NCBI RefSeq assembly: GCF_900142255.1
Contig: NZ_FRAF01000021.1
Location: forward strand, 1 to 61,615
Direction: 5' to 3'
Source: Alicyclobacillus tolerans
GTDB taxonomy: Bacteria; Bacillota; Bacilli; Alicyclobacillales; Alicyclobacillaceae
DNA length: 61,615 nt
The translations under genes were made by a program, and so were the position numbers. Below, piece after piece: positions 45,303 to 54,757 of this stretch (within the stretch, counting starts at the first letter, position 1; each line of letters opens with the position of its first letter). A model generated the notes under the pieces. It worked only from the letters and a program-made list of their open reading frames with translations, searched no databases and had not been told where the DNA came from.

Positions 45303-46970
45303 ATGGAAGGTAAAATTTTGATTGTTGGATTTGGACCAGGCAGCTTTGAACATATCACTGTACGAGCTCGCGAGGCAATTCAGGAAAGTGAAGTCATTAT
45401 TGGGTATAACACGTATGTCGATTTAATTCGTGACTTATTGACTCATCAAGAGATTGTCCGCACAGGTATGACGGAAGAAGTCAGTCGGGCACAAAAGGCG
45501 GTAGATTTGGCTGTTCATGGTCAGGTTGTAGCTGTGATTTCAAGTGGAGATGCTGGTGTGTACGGCATGGCGGGATTAGTGTATGAAGTGCTCATTGAGC
45601 GTGGCTGGCATCCGGGAGAACTTCCGATTGTTGAGGTTATTCCCGGCATTTCTGCCATCAATTCTTGTGCCGCTCTTTTAGGTGCTCCCATCATGCATGA
45701 TGCTTGTACCATCAGTTTATCTGACCACCTGACTCCTTGGTCTATCATTGAAAAACGCATTGAAGCTGCAGCTTCAGCAGATTTTGTCATAGCTTTATAC
45801 AATCCCAAAAGTGGTCGGCGTACTCGGCAAATTGTGGAGACACAGAGAATTCTTCTCAAGTACCGCAATCCGAAAACACCAGTCGGTTTGGTGAAAAGCG
45901 CTTATCGAGATCGGCAACAAGTTATTCGTACAACACTTGATGATATGTTGAACCATGAGATTGGTATGTTAACAACTGTAATTATTGGTAACTCATCAAC
46001 GTTCTACCACGATCATCTCATGATTACACCACGCGGATATCAGCGCAAATACACATTGGATACAGCCGAACAACGCTTGCGGCCTGGAGAGCGTCTCAAG
46101 CCTGAGAATGAGCCGTGGTCATTGAATGCCGCGCAGGAGTCGCTGCTTAGAAGTCGTATCGAACCCCAATCTTTGCAGAATCAATCCATCATCTCTGAGT
46201 CGGAACATCGGACGCCTCGTGATTGGGCTGCCGCCGCTTTACAAACTTTGCATCAGGGTGAGGCAAGCTCATTAAACGCTGCAGGTTCAACTGGCTTTGC
46301 CACAAAGATGCCAGTTCCTCGTGCGTCTATTTTTGAAGTTGCCGTCAGTCCCGGGATAGCTAACAAGAAGTTTAGTTCTTCCCAATTGGTTTTAATCGCC
46401 GATTTAGTTGGGGAGCAGGGAGAGATTGAGTATACAACTGCGCATCAGCTAATTCTTCGCACGGTTACAGAGGATGCGGAATCGTTGGTGCAAAGCTTGC
46501 GTGCTGCGGGCTTGATGGTTCTACCCGTGGGTGAAGTGATTAAAATTAAGGCTTGTGATTTTTGTGACGGTGAAAAGCATGAGGGGATTCCTTATGCAGA
46601 GGAAATTTCCAGGCGACTTGCCGGTCTTCCTGTAGAAAAGGAACTGCGTATTGGTTTTAATGGGTGCGCAATGTCCTGTTACGGGGCAGTCAGCGAGGAT
46701 ATTGGACTTGTCTTTCGCAAAGGAAAGTTTGATCTTTTCCTTGGTGGAAAAACAACGGGTCGCAACGCAGCGCCTGGTCAACGAGTGGCAGAGGGAATCC
46801 CGGCTGAAGAGATGCCGGATTTATTAGAGCGGATTGTTTCCGCATATCGGGAAAATGCATTTCCTGACGAGAGATTTCATAAGTTTTTTGCTCGAGTCGG
46901 AGAGATTGAAGGATTTATGCATCGAGATCGGCCGCAAACTGTGGTGGCTGATGCGGTTTGTGGCTCTTAG
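45303..46970 (+). CDS. cbiH: Cobalt-precorrin-3 C17-methyltransferase with Fe-S extension (CbiH60 type)
   Basis: A 555-residue fusion. Residues 1 to about 245 are a CbiH/CobJ methyltransferase (VGFGPGSFEHITVRA, SSGDAGVYGMAGL, PGISAINSCAALLGAP) that drives ring contraction. After a variable linker (250-335), residues about 340-540 resemble a sulfite/nitrite-reductase half-domain with four cysteines (C418, C421, C455, C459) in ACDFCDG and GFNGCAMSC, a likely 4Fe-4S site. The same architecture is known as CbiH60 in Bacillus megaterium. Fits between sumT and cbiJ. Confidence 0.92.
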   Translation: MEGKILIVGFGPGSFEHITVRAREAIQESEVIIGYNTYVDLIRDLLTHQEIVRTGMTEEVSRAQKAVDLAVHGQVVAVISSGDAGVYGMAGLVYEVLIERGWHPGELPIVEVIPGISAINSCAALLGAPIMHDACTISLSDHLTPWSIIEKRIEAAASADFVIALYNPKSGRRTRQIVETQRILLKYRNPKTPVGLVKSAYRDRQQVIRTTLDDMLNHEIGMLTTVIIGNSSTFYHDHLMITPRGYQRKYTLDTAEQRLRPGERLKPENEPWSLNAAQESLLRSRIEPQSLQNQSIISESEHRTPRDWAAAALQTLHQGEASSLNAAGSTGFATKMPVPRASIFEVAVSPGIANKKFSSSQLVLIADLVGEQGEIEYTTAHQLILRTVTEDAESLVQSLRAAGLMVLPVGEVIKIKACDFCDGEKHEGIPYAEEISRRLAGLPVEKELRIGFNGCAMSCYGAVSEDIGLVFRKGKFDLFLGGKTTGRNAAPGQRVAEGIPAEEMPDLLERIVSAYRENAFPDERFHKFFARVGEIEGFMHRDRPQTVVADAVCGS

Positions 46971-46985
46971 AAGGAGGGTGTGCCA

Positions 46986-47756
46986 GTGATTTTCTTTATG
47001 GCAGGCACAAGTGATGCTCGTGAATTGGCTATAGCCCTACAAAAGGCTGGTTATCCGCTTCTCGCCAGTGTGGTTACGGAGAATGCTGCAAAAATTTTGC
47101 AAGAGGCAGGCGTGCCGGCGCGGTTTGGACGGCTGGATGTGTCTGCGATGACCGCTCTCTTGCAGGAACTTGGGAGCACCCTAGTGGTGGATGCGAGTCA
47201 TCCATTTGCAGAGGAAGCCCACCGTACTGCCATGGCAGCGGCCAGTGAATGCCAATTGCCGTATATTCGCTATGAGCGATCGAGACAAAATTTTGGCAAT
47301 GATGATTTGATTACGTATGTAGATACATACGAAGAAGCAGCTCTGGTGGCGGCTCAAAAAAGAGGCAGTGTCATGTTAACCACGGGTAGCAAGACCTTGC
47401 AAATTTTTACTGAGAAATTGCTTGGCCAGCCAGATATACGTTTAGTTGCCCGCATGTTGCCGAGAATTGACAATATGCAAAAATGTGCCGAACTCGGAAT
47501 GGATCAAAAAAACATTATAGCGATGCAGGGACCTTTCTCCAAAGGATTAAATGAAGCATTTTACCGACATTATGGAACTACTTTGGTGATTACGAAAGAA
47601 AGTGGTGGGCCAGGTGCGGTGGATGAAAAAGTGGAAGCTGCTCTGGATATGGGAATTGAGGTTGTGGTGATTGGGCGGCCTAAACTCGATTATGGTTTAG
47701 CGTTTTCGTCTATAGAGGCTGTTCTCGAAGAGGTGGCCAAGCGTTATAGCTCATAG
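46986..47756 (+). CDS. cbiJ: Cobalt-precorrin-6A reductase
   Basis: A 256-residue CbiJ/CobK reductase (NADH/NADPH-dependent). It shows FFMAGTSDARELA, VVDASHPFAEEAHRTA, the RYERS segment and ITKESGGPGAVDEK near the C-terminus. GTG at 46986 is seven bases after AGGAGGG; the GTG at 46980 is too near that site. Confidence 0.92.
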   Translation: MIFFMAGTSDARELAIALQKAGYPLLASVVTENAAKILQEAGVPARFGRLDVSAMTALLQELGSTLVVDASHPFAEEAHRTAMAAASECQLPYIRYERSRQNFGNDDLITYVDTYEEAALVAAQKRGSVMLTTGSKTLQIFTEKLLGQPDIRLVARMLPRIDNMQKCAELGMDQKNIIAMQGPFSKGLNEAFYRHYGTTLVITKESGGPGAVDEKVEAALDMGIEVVVIGRPKLDYGLAFSSIEAVLEEVAKRYSS

Positions 47757-47767
47757 GAGGCGAGGTT

Positions 47768-48421
47768 ATGAATTTTAACACAGATTTTCAGCCAGTGACG
47801 ACACAGCCGCAAGAAATAGAAGAAAAAAGTTTCAAAATCATTACAGAAGAACTGGGCGCGCATCCGTTTACGGACGAGCAATTTCCAATAGTACAGCGTG
47901 TGATTCATGCTTCGGCAGATTTTGAACTTGGACGTAGTTTAGTTTTCCACCCCCATGCGGTACAAGCTGGCATTCGAGCGATTCGTGAGGGACGAGCTCT
48001 CGTTGCGGATGTGCAGATGGTCCAAGTTGGTATAAGTAAGCCGCGCATCGTCAAATACGGAGGAGATGTGCATGTCTATATTTCCGATCCGGACGTAGCC
48101 GCAAAAGCAAAGGAACTGAATACCACACGTGCCATCGTTTCCGTTCGCAAGGCGTGTGAAGCACATGATGGAGCCATCTTTGCGATTGGCAACGCTCCTA
48201 CAGCGCTCCTTGAATTGATTCGGCTCGTCAAAGAAGGTTCAGCCAAGCCGAGTTTGATTGTTGGGGTTCCGGTAGGTTTTGTCTCAGCCGCTGAGTCCAA
48301 GGAGGAACTGATGAAACTGGATATTCCCTTCATCACAAACCGAGGACGTAAAGGTGGAAGTCCGGTTGCCGTAGCTGTGATCAACGCGCTGTCTATTCTT
48401 GCTGACGCACAGGGTCGGTGA
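47768..48421 (+). CDS. cbiC: Cobalt-precorrin-8 methylmutase
   Basis: A 217-residue CbiC/CobH enzyme that moves a methyl from C11 to C12 to give cobyrinate. The catalytic His is in VQRVIHASADFE; RAIREGRALVADVQMVQVG, IGNAPTALLELI and VGVPVGFVSAAESKEEL are family motifs. It starts 11 bp after cbiJ behind AGGAGGCGAGG. Confidence 0.94.
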   Translation: MNFNTDFQPVTTQPQEIEEKSFKIITEELGAHPFTDEQFPIVQRVIHASADFELGRSLVFHPHAVQAGIRAIREGRALVADVQMVQVGISKPRIVKYGGDVHVYISDPDVAAKAKELNTTRAIVSVRKACEAHDGAIFAIGNAPTALLELIRLVKEGSAKPSLIVGVPVGFVSAAESKEELMKLDIPFITNRGRKGGSPVAVAVINALSILADAQGR

Positions 48422-48427
48422 TGATGT

Positions 48428-49531
48428 TTGACTGAGATGTTAGATGTGCCGGAGGGGCCACTTCGACATGGATACACCACAGGCGCATGTGCAACCGCCT
48501 GTACAAAAGCTGCCTTGCTGGCTCTCATCCAACAGCAGCCAGTATCGGAATCCACCATTTGGATTCCGGCAGGTGAATGGGTGACGTTTCAAGTGCATGA
48601 TGTCCATTTTTCGCCCAACGAAGCGCAAGCTGCAACCATTAAAGACGGTGGGGACGATCCCGATGCGACGCACGGTGCGACAATAGTGGCTACCGTTTCC
48701 TGGGCAGAGACTCAAGGTGTAGACATTGACGGAGGCGTTGGAGTGGGACGCGTTACAAAGCCGGGACTCCCAATTCCTGTCGGTATGGCGGCTATTAATC
48801 CAGTTCCACGGCAGATGATTCAGTCAACAGTGGAGTCGGTACTTTCCGAATATGGCATTGAACAAGGCGTTAAAGTGGTCATCTCTGTACCCAACGGTGA
48901 AGAGATTGCCAAAAAGACTTTAAATGCTCGCCTGGGCATTTTGGGTGGAATCTCTATTTTAGGAACGCGTGGTATTGTCGTTCCTTTTTCCACAGCTTCC
49001 TATCGGGCGAGTATTGCTTACGCGATGAATGTTGCCAAAGAACAAGGAATCTCTACAGTGGTACTGACGACTGGTGGTCGTAGCGAGAAATACGCCATGA
49101 AGATGTTTCCGGATTTGCCTATAGAAGCGTTTATAGAGATGGGTGATTTTGTCGGTTTTTCCGCTAAACATGCCAAGCGAGTAGGCATGAAAGAGATTCG
49201 CTTTGTGGGAATGATGGGTAAATTTTCTAAAGTGGCACAGGGTATCATGATGGTTCATGCCAAAAGCGCTCCCATCGATTTCTCGTTTCTAGCTGATTTA
49301 GCGAGGCGAGTGGGTGTGTCTGAGCAACAAGTCGAAAGCATCCTATCAGCCAATACAGCCAGTCAAGTAGGTGATTGGATGGTGGAGTGGGGATACCCTC
49401 AATTTTTTCAAGAAGTTGCAAATTCTTGTTGTCAGCAAGTGCTTCAGCATATTGGTGGTGGCATGCGTATTGCTACATATTTGACCACTTTGAACGGCGA
49501 ATATCTAGGAGGAGCTGAAATTGAAGGATAA
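48428..49531 (+). CDS. cbiD: Cobalt-precorrin-5B C1-methyltransferase
   Basis: A 367-residue CbiD, the methyltransferase specific to the anaerobic-type route. It shows LRHGYTTGACATACTKAAL, KDGGDDPDATHG, GVGRVTKPGLPIPVG, TGGRSEKYAMKMFPDLP and VGMMGKFSKVAQG. The start is TTG 48428 or ATG 48437, both behind a weak site, and the first residues are uncertain. It overlaps cbiET by 11 bp. Confidence 0.93.
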   Translation: MTEMLDVPEGPLRHGYTTGACATACTKAALLALIQQQPVSESTIWIPAGEWVTFQVHDVHFSPNEAQAATIKDGGDDPDATHGATIVATVSWAETQGVDIDGGVGVGRVTKPGLPIPVGMAAINPVPRQMIQSTVESVLSEYGIEQGVKVVISVPNGEEIAKKTLNARLGILGGISILGTRGIVVPFSTASYRASIAYAMNVAKEQGISTVVLTTGGRSEKYAMKMFPDLPIEAFIEMGDFVGFSAKHAKRVGMKEIRFVGMMGKFSKVAQGIMMVHAKSAPIDFSFLADLARRVGVSEQQVESILSANTASQVGDWMVEWGYPQFFQEVANSCCQQVLQHIGGGMRIATYLTTLNGEYLGGAEIEG

Positions 49532-50774
49532 GCAAATTTTAATCGTAGGAATCGGGGATGATGGCAAAGCCGGATTATCCGTCCGTACTTTAGAACGGAT
49601 CGCCGCTTCTGCCATCCTTTATGGCGGAGAACGGCAACTATCCTTCTTTCCGGATTTTCCGGGAGAAAAAAGAGTTATTCGTAGTCCTCTGCAGGATACG
49701 ATTCAAGAAATCGAACAGTCGTCTACACAGCAATCCGTGACCGTGCTTGCGAGTGGTGATCCGTTATTTTACGGCATAGGAGCCACTTTAGCCCACAAAT
49801 TAGGACGGGAACGCGTTGAAATCATCCCTCATTTAAGTTCTGTTCAGCTAGCTTTTTCCAGGGCGGGAGAGAGTTGGCATGCCGCAAAAGTAGTGAGTTT
49901 GCATGGCAAGTCGATACGCGGTCTAGCCCAAAAATTGCATGGCGTACCTGTAGCTGCTTTGCTGACAGACGATGTCCATACACCTTCAGTCATTGCTGAA
50001 TATCTGAAGAAGTTTGAGATGAATGAATATGACGCATTCGTGGCAGAGCATTTGGGAAGCGAGCAAGAGAGGACAGGATGGTATTCTCTGGATGATTTAA
50101 TCCAAACTGACTTTTCACCGCTCAACGTTGTGTTGCTGAAGCATCGTAAGAACGCGAAAGTTCCTGTATTTAAACTGGGTATGGATGACGAAAGTTTTGC
50201 ACAGCGTAAACCGGATCGGGGTCTGATAACGAAACGGGAAATTCGTGTCTTGGCACTCTCGGAGCTTGCTTTACAACCGGGAGGAGTCCTTTGGGATATC
50301 GGCGCTTGCACTGGATCGGTATCGATTGAAGCCATTCTTTCGACACCTCATCTGCAAGTTTATGCAGTGGAAAAAAATGAAGGTGATTTGCAAAACCTTT
50401 TTGAGAACCAAGTGAAATTTCGCACCGATTTCGTCGCCATCCATGCCAAAGCCCCGGAAGGACTGGATGGATTTCCAGATCCAGATGCTGTGTTTCTTGG
50501 AGGAAGCGGCGGCGAGTTGATTGAGCTTCTGACTCTTTGCGCAGAGAGACTACGACCTGGTGGTCGCATTGTGGTCAATGCCATAACGATTGAAAATCTT
50601 TATCAGGCGCAGCAAACACTGCAAAAACTCGGATTTCAGGTTTCTATTACACTGGTTCAGACATCGCGCAGTAAGCCTATCTTAAATTTGACCCGCTTGG
50701 AAGGTATGAATCCGGTGTATTTGGTTACGGCATGGCGCGCAGAAACAGAGGAGGATGAAAACCATGTCCGTTAA
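49521..50774 (+). CDS. cbiET: Cobalt-precorrin-7 C5/C15-methyltransferase-decarboxylase
   Basis: A 417-residue fusion of CbiE (1 to about 205: IVGIGDDGKAGLSVRTLER, SGDPLFYGIGATL) and CbiT (about 215-417: REIRVLALSELALQPG, DIGACTGSVSIEA, FLGGSGGELIELL). The two carry out methylation at C5 and C15 with decarboxylation of the C12 acetate. Same layout as CobL and as CbiET of B. megaterium. TTG start 49521 after AGGAGGAG, inside the cbiD end. Confidence 0.93.
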   Translation: MKDKQILIVGIGDDGKAGLSVRTLERIAASAILYGGERQLSFFPDFPGEKRVIRSPLQDTIQEIEQSSTQQSVTVLASGDPLFYGIGATLAHKLGRERVEIIPHLSSVQLAFSRAGESWHAAKVVSLHGKSIRGLAQKLHGVPVAALLTDDVHTPSVIAEYLKKFEMNEYDAFVAEHLGSEQERTGWYSLDDLIQTDFSPLNVVLLKHRKNAKVPVFKLGMDDESFAQRKPDRGLITKREIRVLALSELALQPGGVLWDIGACTGSVSIEAILSTPHLQVYAVEKNEGDLQNLFENQVKFRTDFVAIHAKAPEGLDGFPDPDAVFLGGSGGELIELLTLCAERLRPGGRIVVNAITIENLYQAQQTLQKLGFQVSITLVQTSRSKPILNLTRLEGMNPVYLVTAWRAETEEDENHVR

Positions 50775-51477
50775 ACCGGGTACCTTGTATGGCGTAGGCG
50801 TCGGTCCGGGAGATCCAGAACTCATTACAGTTAAGGCGTATCGATTGATGCAAACGGCGCCTGTAATTGCTTATCCAAACAAAAGAATGGGTAGCAAGAG
50901 TTATGCGCTGGAAATTGTTGAAATGTATGTCGATCCGGCAGAAAAGACGATGCTGGGGCTTGTATTTCCTATGACCAAAGATCCGCAACTTTTGCAACAA
51001 CACTGGACGGACACGGTAGCCAAAGTCTGGTCATATCTCAGCGAAGGACAAGATGTGGTCTTTGTCACAGAAGGAGACCCTAATCTATACAGCACCTTTA
51101 TTCACATGAGTCGCCTCATGCAGAAAGAGTATCCAGAAGTCAATATTGTTTCAGTTCCCGGTATATCATCTGTCAATGCAGCTGCCAGTCAATTGGGGGT
51201 GCCGTTAGCAGACGGCGATGAAGTGGTAGCTATTGTTCCAGCCAACCACGATCAAGAGGCCATGCGCGAAGCTTTGAGAATGCACGATTGTGTAGTGTTC
51301 TTGAAAGTAGCTAAAGTTCTCGATGAAATGATAGAGATTTTGGAGGATATGCAACTTCTTGATAAAGCGATGGTATGCAGTAAAGTGACCTCTTCAGGAG
51401 AACGGATCTGGAAAAATGTACGAGAACTCCAAGGTTCTTCTTTGAATTATCTGACTCTTATGGTGGTGAGAAAATGA
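50764..51477 (+). CDS. cbiL: Cobalt-precorrin-2 C20-methyltransferase
   Basis: A 237-residue CbiL/CobI. It shows LYGVGVGPGDPELITVKA, FVTEGDPNLYSTFIHM and VPGISSVNAAASQLGVPLADGD. ATG 50764 is nine bases after GAGGAGG; ATG 50755 abuts it. It overlaps the cbiET end by 11 bp and cbiF by four (ATGA). Confidence 0.93.
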   Translation: MSVKPGTLYGVGVGPGDPELITVKAYRLMQTAPVIAYPNKRMGSKSYALEIVEMYVDPAEKTMLGLVFPMTKDPQLLQQHWTDTVAKVWSYLSEGQDVVFVTEGDPNLYSTFIHMSRLMQKEYPEVNIVSVPGISSVNAAASQLGVPLADGDEVVAIVPANHDQEAMREALRMHDCVVFLKVAKVLDEMIEILEDMQLLDKAMVCSKVTSSGERIWKNVRELQGSSLNYLTLMVVRK

Positions 51478-52268
51478 CACTACAAGCCAAGGTATACATT
51501 GTGGGTGCAGGGCCTGGAGACGTCGAGTTAATTACCGTAAAAGGCATGCGAATTTTACAACAAGCTGACGTGGTGCTTTATACAGACAGTCTTGTACGGG
51601 ATGAGCTTATCAAGTATGCCAAGCCAGAAGCTGATATATACAAAAGTGCGGGAATGTCTCTGGAAGAGATTGTGAATCTTATGGTAAAAGCAGTTCGGGA
51701 AGGGAAAAGTGTGGCACGTGTGCATACAGGAGATCCTTCTGTATTTGGCGCGATTTTAGAACAAATATCCTTGCTTCGTAAAGCAACCGTGGCTTACGAG
51801 ATAGTTCCCGGAGTCAGTTCGGTCTTTGCGGCAGCTGCGGCCGTTGGCGCTGAATTAACTGTGCCTGATCTCACCCAAACGGTCATTCTGACTCGTATGG
51901 GCGGGCGCACACCTATGCCCGAAGGTGAACAACTGCGTGAATTGGCCAATCATCATTGCACAGTCGCACTCTACCTCAGTGCAACGCTGGCGAAGAAAGC
52001 GGTCGATGAATTTTTGCTGGCTGGATGGGAGCCTGATACGCCTGTCGCAGTGGTCCAAAAAGCTACTTGGCCAGATCAAAAAATCATTCGTACGACACTT
52101 TCTGGACTGGTTCGTGCAATGGGTGATGCGCACATTTCTAGTCATGCTATGATTCTTGCCGGTTGGGCGCTTGATCCAGATTTGCCGGACCAGGGTCAAC
52201 ACAAGTCAAAATTGTACGATCCGTCTTTCACTCACAGATACCGCAAAGGAGTGATAGCGGTTGACTAA
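51474..52268 (+). CDS. cbiF: Cobalt-precorrin-4 C11-methyltransferase
   Basis: A 264-residue CbiF/CobM. It shows VYIVGAGPGDVELITVKG, YTDSLVRDELI, ARVHTGDPSVFGAI, PGVSSVFAAAAAVGAELT and TRMGGRTPMPEGE. It overlaps both cbiL (four bases) and cbiG (eight bases), which implies translational coupling. Confidence 0.94.
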   Translation: MTLQAKVYIVGAGPGDVELITVKGMRILQQADVVLYTDSLVRDELIKYAKPEADIYKSAGMSLEEIVNLMVKAVREGKSVARVHTGDPSVFGAILEQISLLRKATVAYEIVPGVSSVFAAAAAVGAELTVPDLTQTVILTRMGGRTPMPEGEQLRELANHHCTVALYLSATLAKKAVDEFLLAGWEPDTPVAVVQKATWPDQKIIRTTLSGLVRAMGDAHISSHAMILAGWALDPDLPDQGQHKSKLYDPSFTHRYRKGVIAVD

Positions 52269-53364
52269 GCTTTATGCGGTCGTGGCTATTACCAAGCACG
52301 GGACAGCCATTGCACGTCAACTTCAGGAGAAGATGGCTGATGTCGATGTGTATTATCCAGAGAAATTTGCCCGAGGCGATGAATCCTCACGAGATATTAA
52401 GGTATTTTCCGGTTCTGTCGTCCAGCATGTTCCTACATTATTTGCGAGTTACAGCGGATTGATTGGCATCTTCTCGCTAGGAGCTATGGTGCGATTGATT
52501 GCACCGCTTTTACGAGATAAAAAAACTGATCCAGCCGTAGTCGTGATTGACGATCGCGCTGAGCACGTGATCAGTGTTCTTTCTGGACACTTGGGAGGCG
52601 CAAACGATTTGACGCATCGTGTTGCCCATGCCTTGGGGGCTCGTCCTGTGATTACGACCGCTTCAGATGTTGGGCAGACCGTTGCCGTGGATTTACTCGG
52701 GCGTGCTTACGGTTGGAGTATCGAAAATTTTGAGAATGTGACACCCGTGAGTGCCGCGGTTGTCAATGAAGAGCGGATACTGATTGTCCAAGAAGCAGGG
52801 GAAACAGACTGGTGGCCTTATTCTCAACCTCTGCCAGGCTATATTTCCGTTTTGCATAGCATTGAGGATGCCAAACAACAGCCATTCGATGCGGCTCTGC
52901 TCATTACCCCAAGGCTTCTCAGCGCAGAAGAGGCGCAAACATTTTTACAAAGAGGTGTTCTCTATCGCCCTAAAGTTGTGGTTCTAGGCGTTGGCTGCAA
53001 TCGTGGTACGGAAGCTGCTGAAATTGAACAAGTGATTGCCGAGACACTTCAGAAGGTCGGCCTTTCCATTTTGAGTGTGCGCAACTTAGCAACCATAGAT
53101 CGGAAGGCAGATGAACCGGGATTACTCGAAGTCTGTCAGAGAAACAACTGGCCGCTTGTTACATACACAGCTGAAGAACTGAACCAAGTACCTATTCCAA
53201 ACCCATCTGAAACGGTTTTTAAATATGTAGGAACGTATGGAGTATGTGAGCCAGCAGCACGACTTTCCTCAGGAGCAGAAGACTGGATAGTTGAGAAAGT
53301 GCGCAGCGGTAATGTAACCGTGTCTGTTTGTCTCGTTCCTCATCAAAAAGGGGGTTCGTTATGA
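52261..53364 (+). CDS. cbiG: Cobalt-precorrin-5A hydrolase
   Basis: A 367-residue CbiG that opens the lactone and releases acetaldehyde. It has an N-terminal domain (VVAITKHGTAIARQL), a central domain with IGIFSLGAMVRLIAPLLRDKKTDPAVVVID and HVISVLSGHLGGANDLTHRVA, and a C-terminal domain (VLGVGCNRGTEAAEIEQV). TTG start 52261 within the cbiF end. It overlaps cbiA by ATGA. Confidence 0.92.
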   Translation: MTKLYAVVAITKHGTAIARQLQEKMADVDVYYPEKFARGDESSRDIKVFSGSVVQHVPTLFASYSGLIGIFSLGAMVRLIAPLLRDKKTDPAVVVIDDRAEHVISVLSGHLGGANDLTHRVAHALGARPVITTASDVGQTVAVDLLGRAYGWSIENFENVTPVSAAVVNEERILIVQEAGETDWWPYSQPLPGYISVLHSIEDAKQQPFDAALLITPRLLSAEEAQTFLQRGVLYRPKVVVLGVGCNRGTEAAEIEQVIAETLQKVGLSILSVRNLATIDRKADEPGLLEVCQRNNWPLVTYTAEELNQVPIPNPSETVFKYVGTYGVCEPAARLSSGAEDWIVEKVRSGNVTVSVCLVPHQKGGSL

Positions 53365-54746
53365 GACAGCCACGTATAGTCATCGCTGGAACCCAGAGTG
53401 GAGCAGGAAAAACAACCGTAACTTTAGGTCTTATGGCGGCGCTGAGAAGACGTAAGTTGCAAGTTCAGGGTTTTAAAGTTGGACCTGACTATATTGATCC
53501 GAGCTATCATTCAGTGGTTACAGGTCGAGTCTCTCGCAATCTGGACACTTGGATGATGACACCAAGCATTGTACAGGAAGTGTTTGAACGTGGAAGTCGA
53601 GGATCGGATATATCCGTCATTGAAGGTGTTATGGGAATGTATGACGGAAAAGATCCGCTATCCAATCTTGGAAGCACCGCAGAAATGAGTTGCTTGTTAA
53701 AGGCGCCTGTTTTGCTGGTTTTAAATGTGTCCAGTATGGCTCGAAGCGCGGCGGCTATGGTTCTTGGTTTTCAAAAATTGGATCCCGATGTGCCACTCGC
53801 AGGAGTTATTGTCAACCAAGTTGGCAGTGTCGGACATTTCGAATTGGTCAAAGCAGCGATTGAACAAATGTGTGGTATTCCTGTTGTGGGTTATCTTGGT
53901 AGACATACCGTACTGCAAATTCCTGAACGTCATTTAGGTCTAATTCCAGCTCTAGAACGTGGTGAGATGTCTGGGTTGTTTGATGCGCTTGCAGATGCTA
54001 TAGAAGCCACTGTTGATGTTGATAGTATCTTGAAAATAGCTCAAGAAGCAGAAGAGTTACCTTCTGTTCCACCTGTGTTGTTTGCGGGTAAAAAACGGGA
54101 ACCGTTAGTCACCATTGCTATAGCCAAAGATAGCGCTTTTAATTTTTACTACCCAGAAAATCTGGAGTTACTCGAATGGTATGGTGCTCGTCTGGTTGAA
54201 TTCAGTCCATTGCGTGGCGAAAAGGTTCCAGAGAACGCCGATGGTGTCTATATTGGTGGTGGTTTTCCAGAAGAATTTGCTGCTGAACTGAGTCGTCAGG
54301 AAGAAGTCCGTCAAAGCTTACAGCGTGCTCTCCAAAATGGGTTACCTGTTTTTGCAGAATGCGGGGGGTATATGTATCTCACGGGTTCTATTAAGGATAG
54401 ACAAGGAGCTGTATACGACATGACGGGGGCCATACCCGCTAGTGTGGAAATGCAACCTAAACTGGCGGCTTTGGGTTACAGAGAGGTGACAGCTTTGCAA
54501 GATACACTCTTACTCTCTGCTGGTGAACATGCGCGTGGACATGAATTTCATTATTCAACGATAAAACTTGATATCAATGAACAGTGGTCCTTTGCCTACG
54601 AGTCGTCTGGAATGCGCGGAAAAAAGACGGAAGGATATGCGAAAGGCAATTTGCTTGCTGCATATACGCATTTACATTTTGCTTCTAATCCTCGCATGGT
54701 AGAGCGTTTCATTACCGCCTGCAGACGTTATCGAAAGTTAGGGTAG
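53361..54746 (+). CDS. cbiA: Cobyrinate a,c-diamide synthase
   Basis: A 461-residue ATP- and glutamine-dependent amidase. An N-terminal DTBS-like ATPase domain (P-loop AGTQSGAGKTTVTLGL, KVGPDYIDPSYH, IEGVMGMYDG) is followed by a C-terminal triad glutamine amidotransferase with the nucleophile in FAECGGYMYLTGS and the HGHEFHYS-like GHEFHYST motif. It amidates side chains a and c. ATG 53361 after GGGGGTTCG. Confidence 0.94.
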   Translation: MRQPRIVIAGTQSGAGKTTVTLGLMAALRRRKLQVQGFKVGPDYIDPSYHSVVTGRVSRNLDTWMMTPSIVQEVFERGSRGSDISVIEGVMGMYDGKDPLSNLGSTAEMSCLLKAPVLLVLNVSSMARSAAAMVLGFQKLDPDVPLAGVIVNQVGSVGHFELVKAAIEQMCGIPVVGYLGRHTVLQIPERHLGLIPALERGEMSGLFDALADAIEATVDVDSILKIAQEAEELPSVPPVLFAGKKREPLVTIAIAKDSAFNFYYPENLELLEWYGARLVEFSPLRGEKVPENADGVYIGGGFPEEFAAELSRQEEVRQSLQRALQNGLPVFAECGGYMYLTGSIKDRQGAVYDMTGAIPASVEMQPKLAALGYREVTALQDTLLLSAGEHARGHEFHYSTIKLDINEQWSFAYESSGMRGKKTEGYAKGNLLAAYTHLHFASNPRMVERFITACRRYRKLG

Positions 54747-54757
54747 GGGGAGTGAAA

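Noticed and set aside
45303-46970. CbiH plus Fe-S extension as a new fusion
   Set aside because: The same architecture (CbiH60) is already known from Bacillus megaterium, so it is annotated but not claimed as novel.
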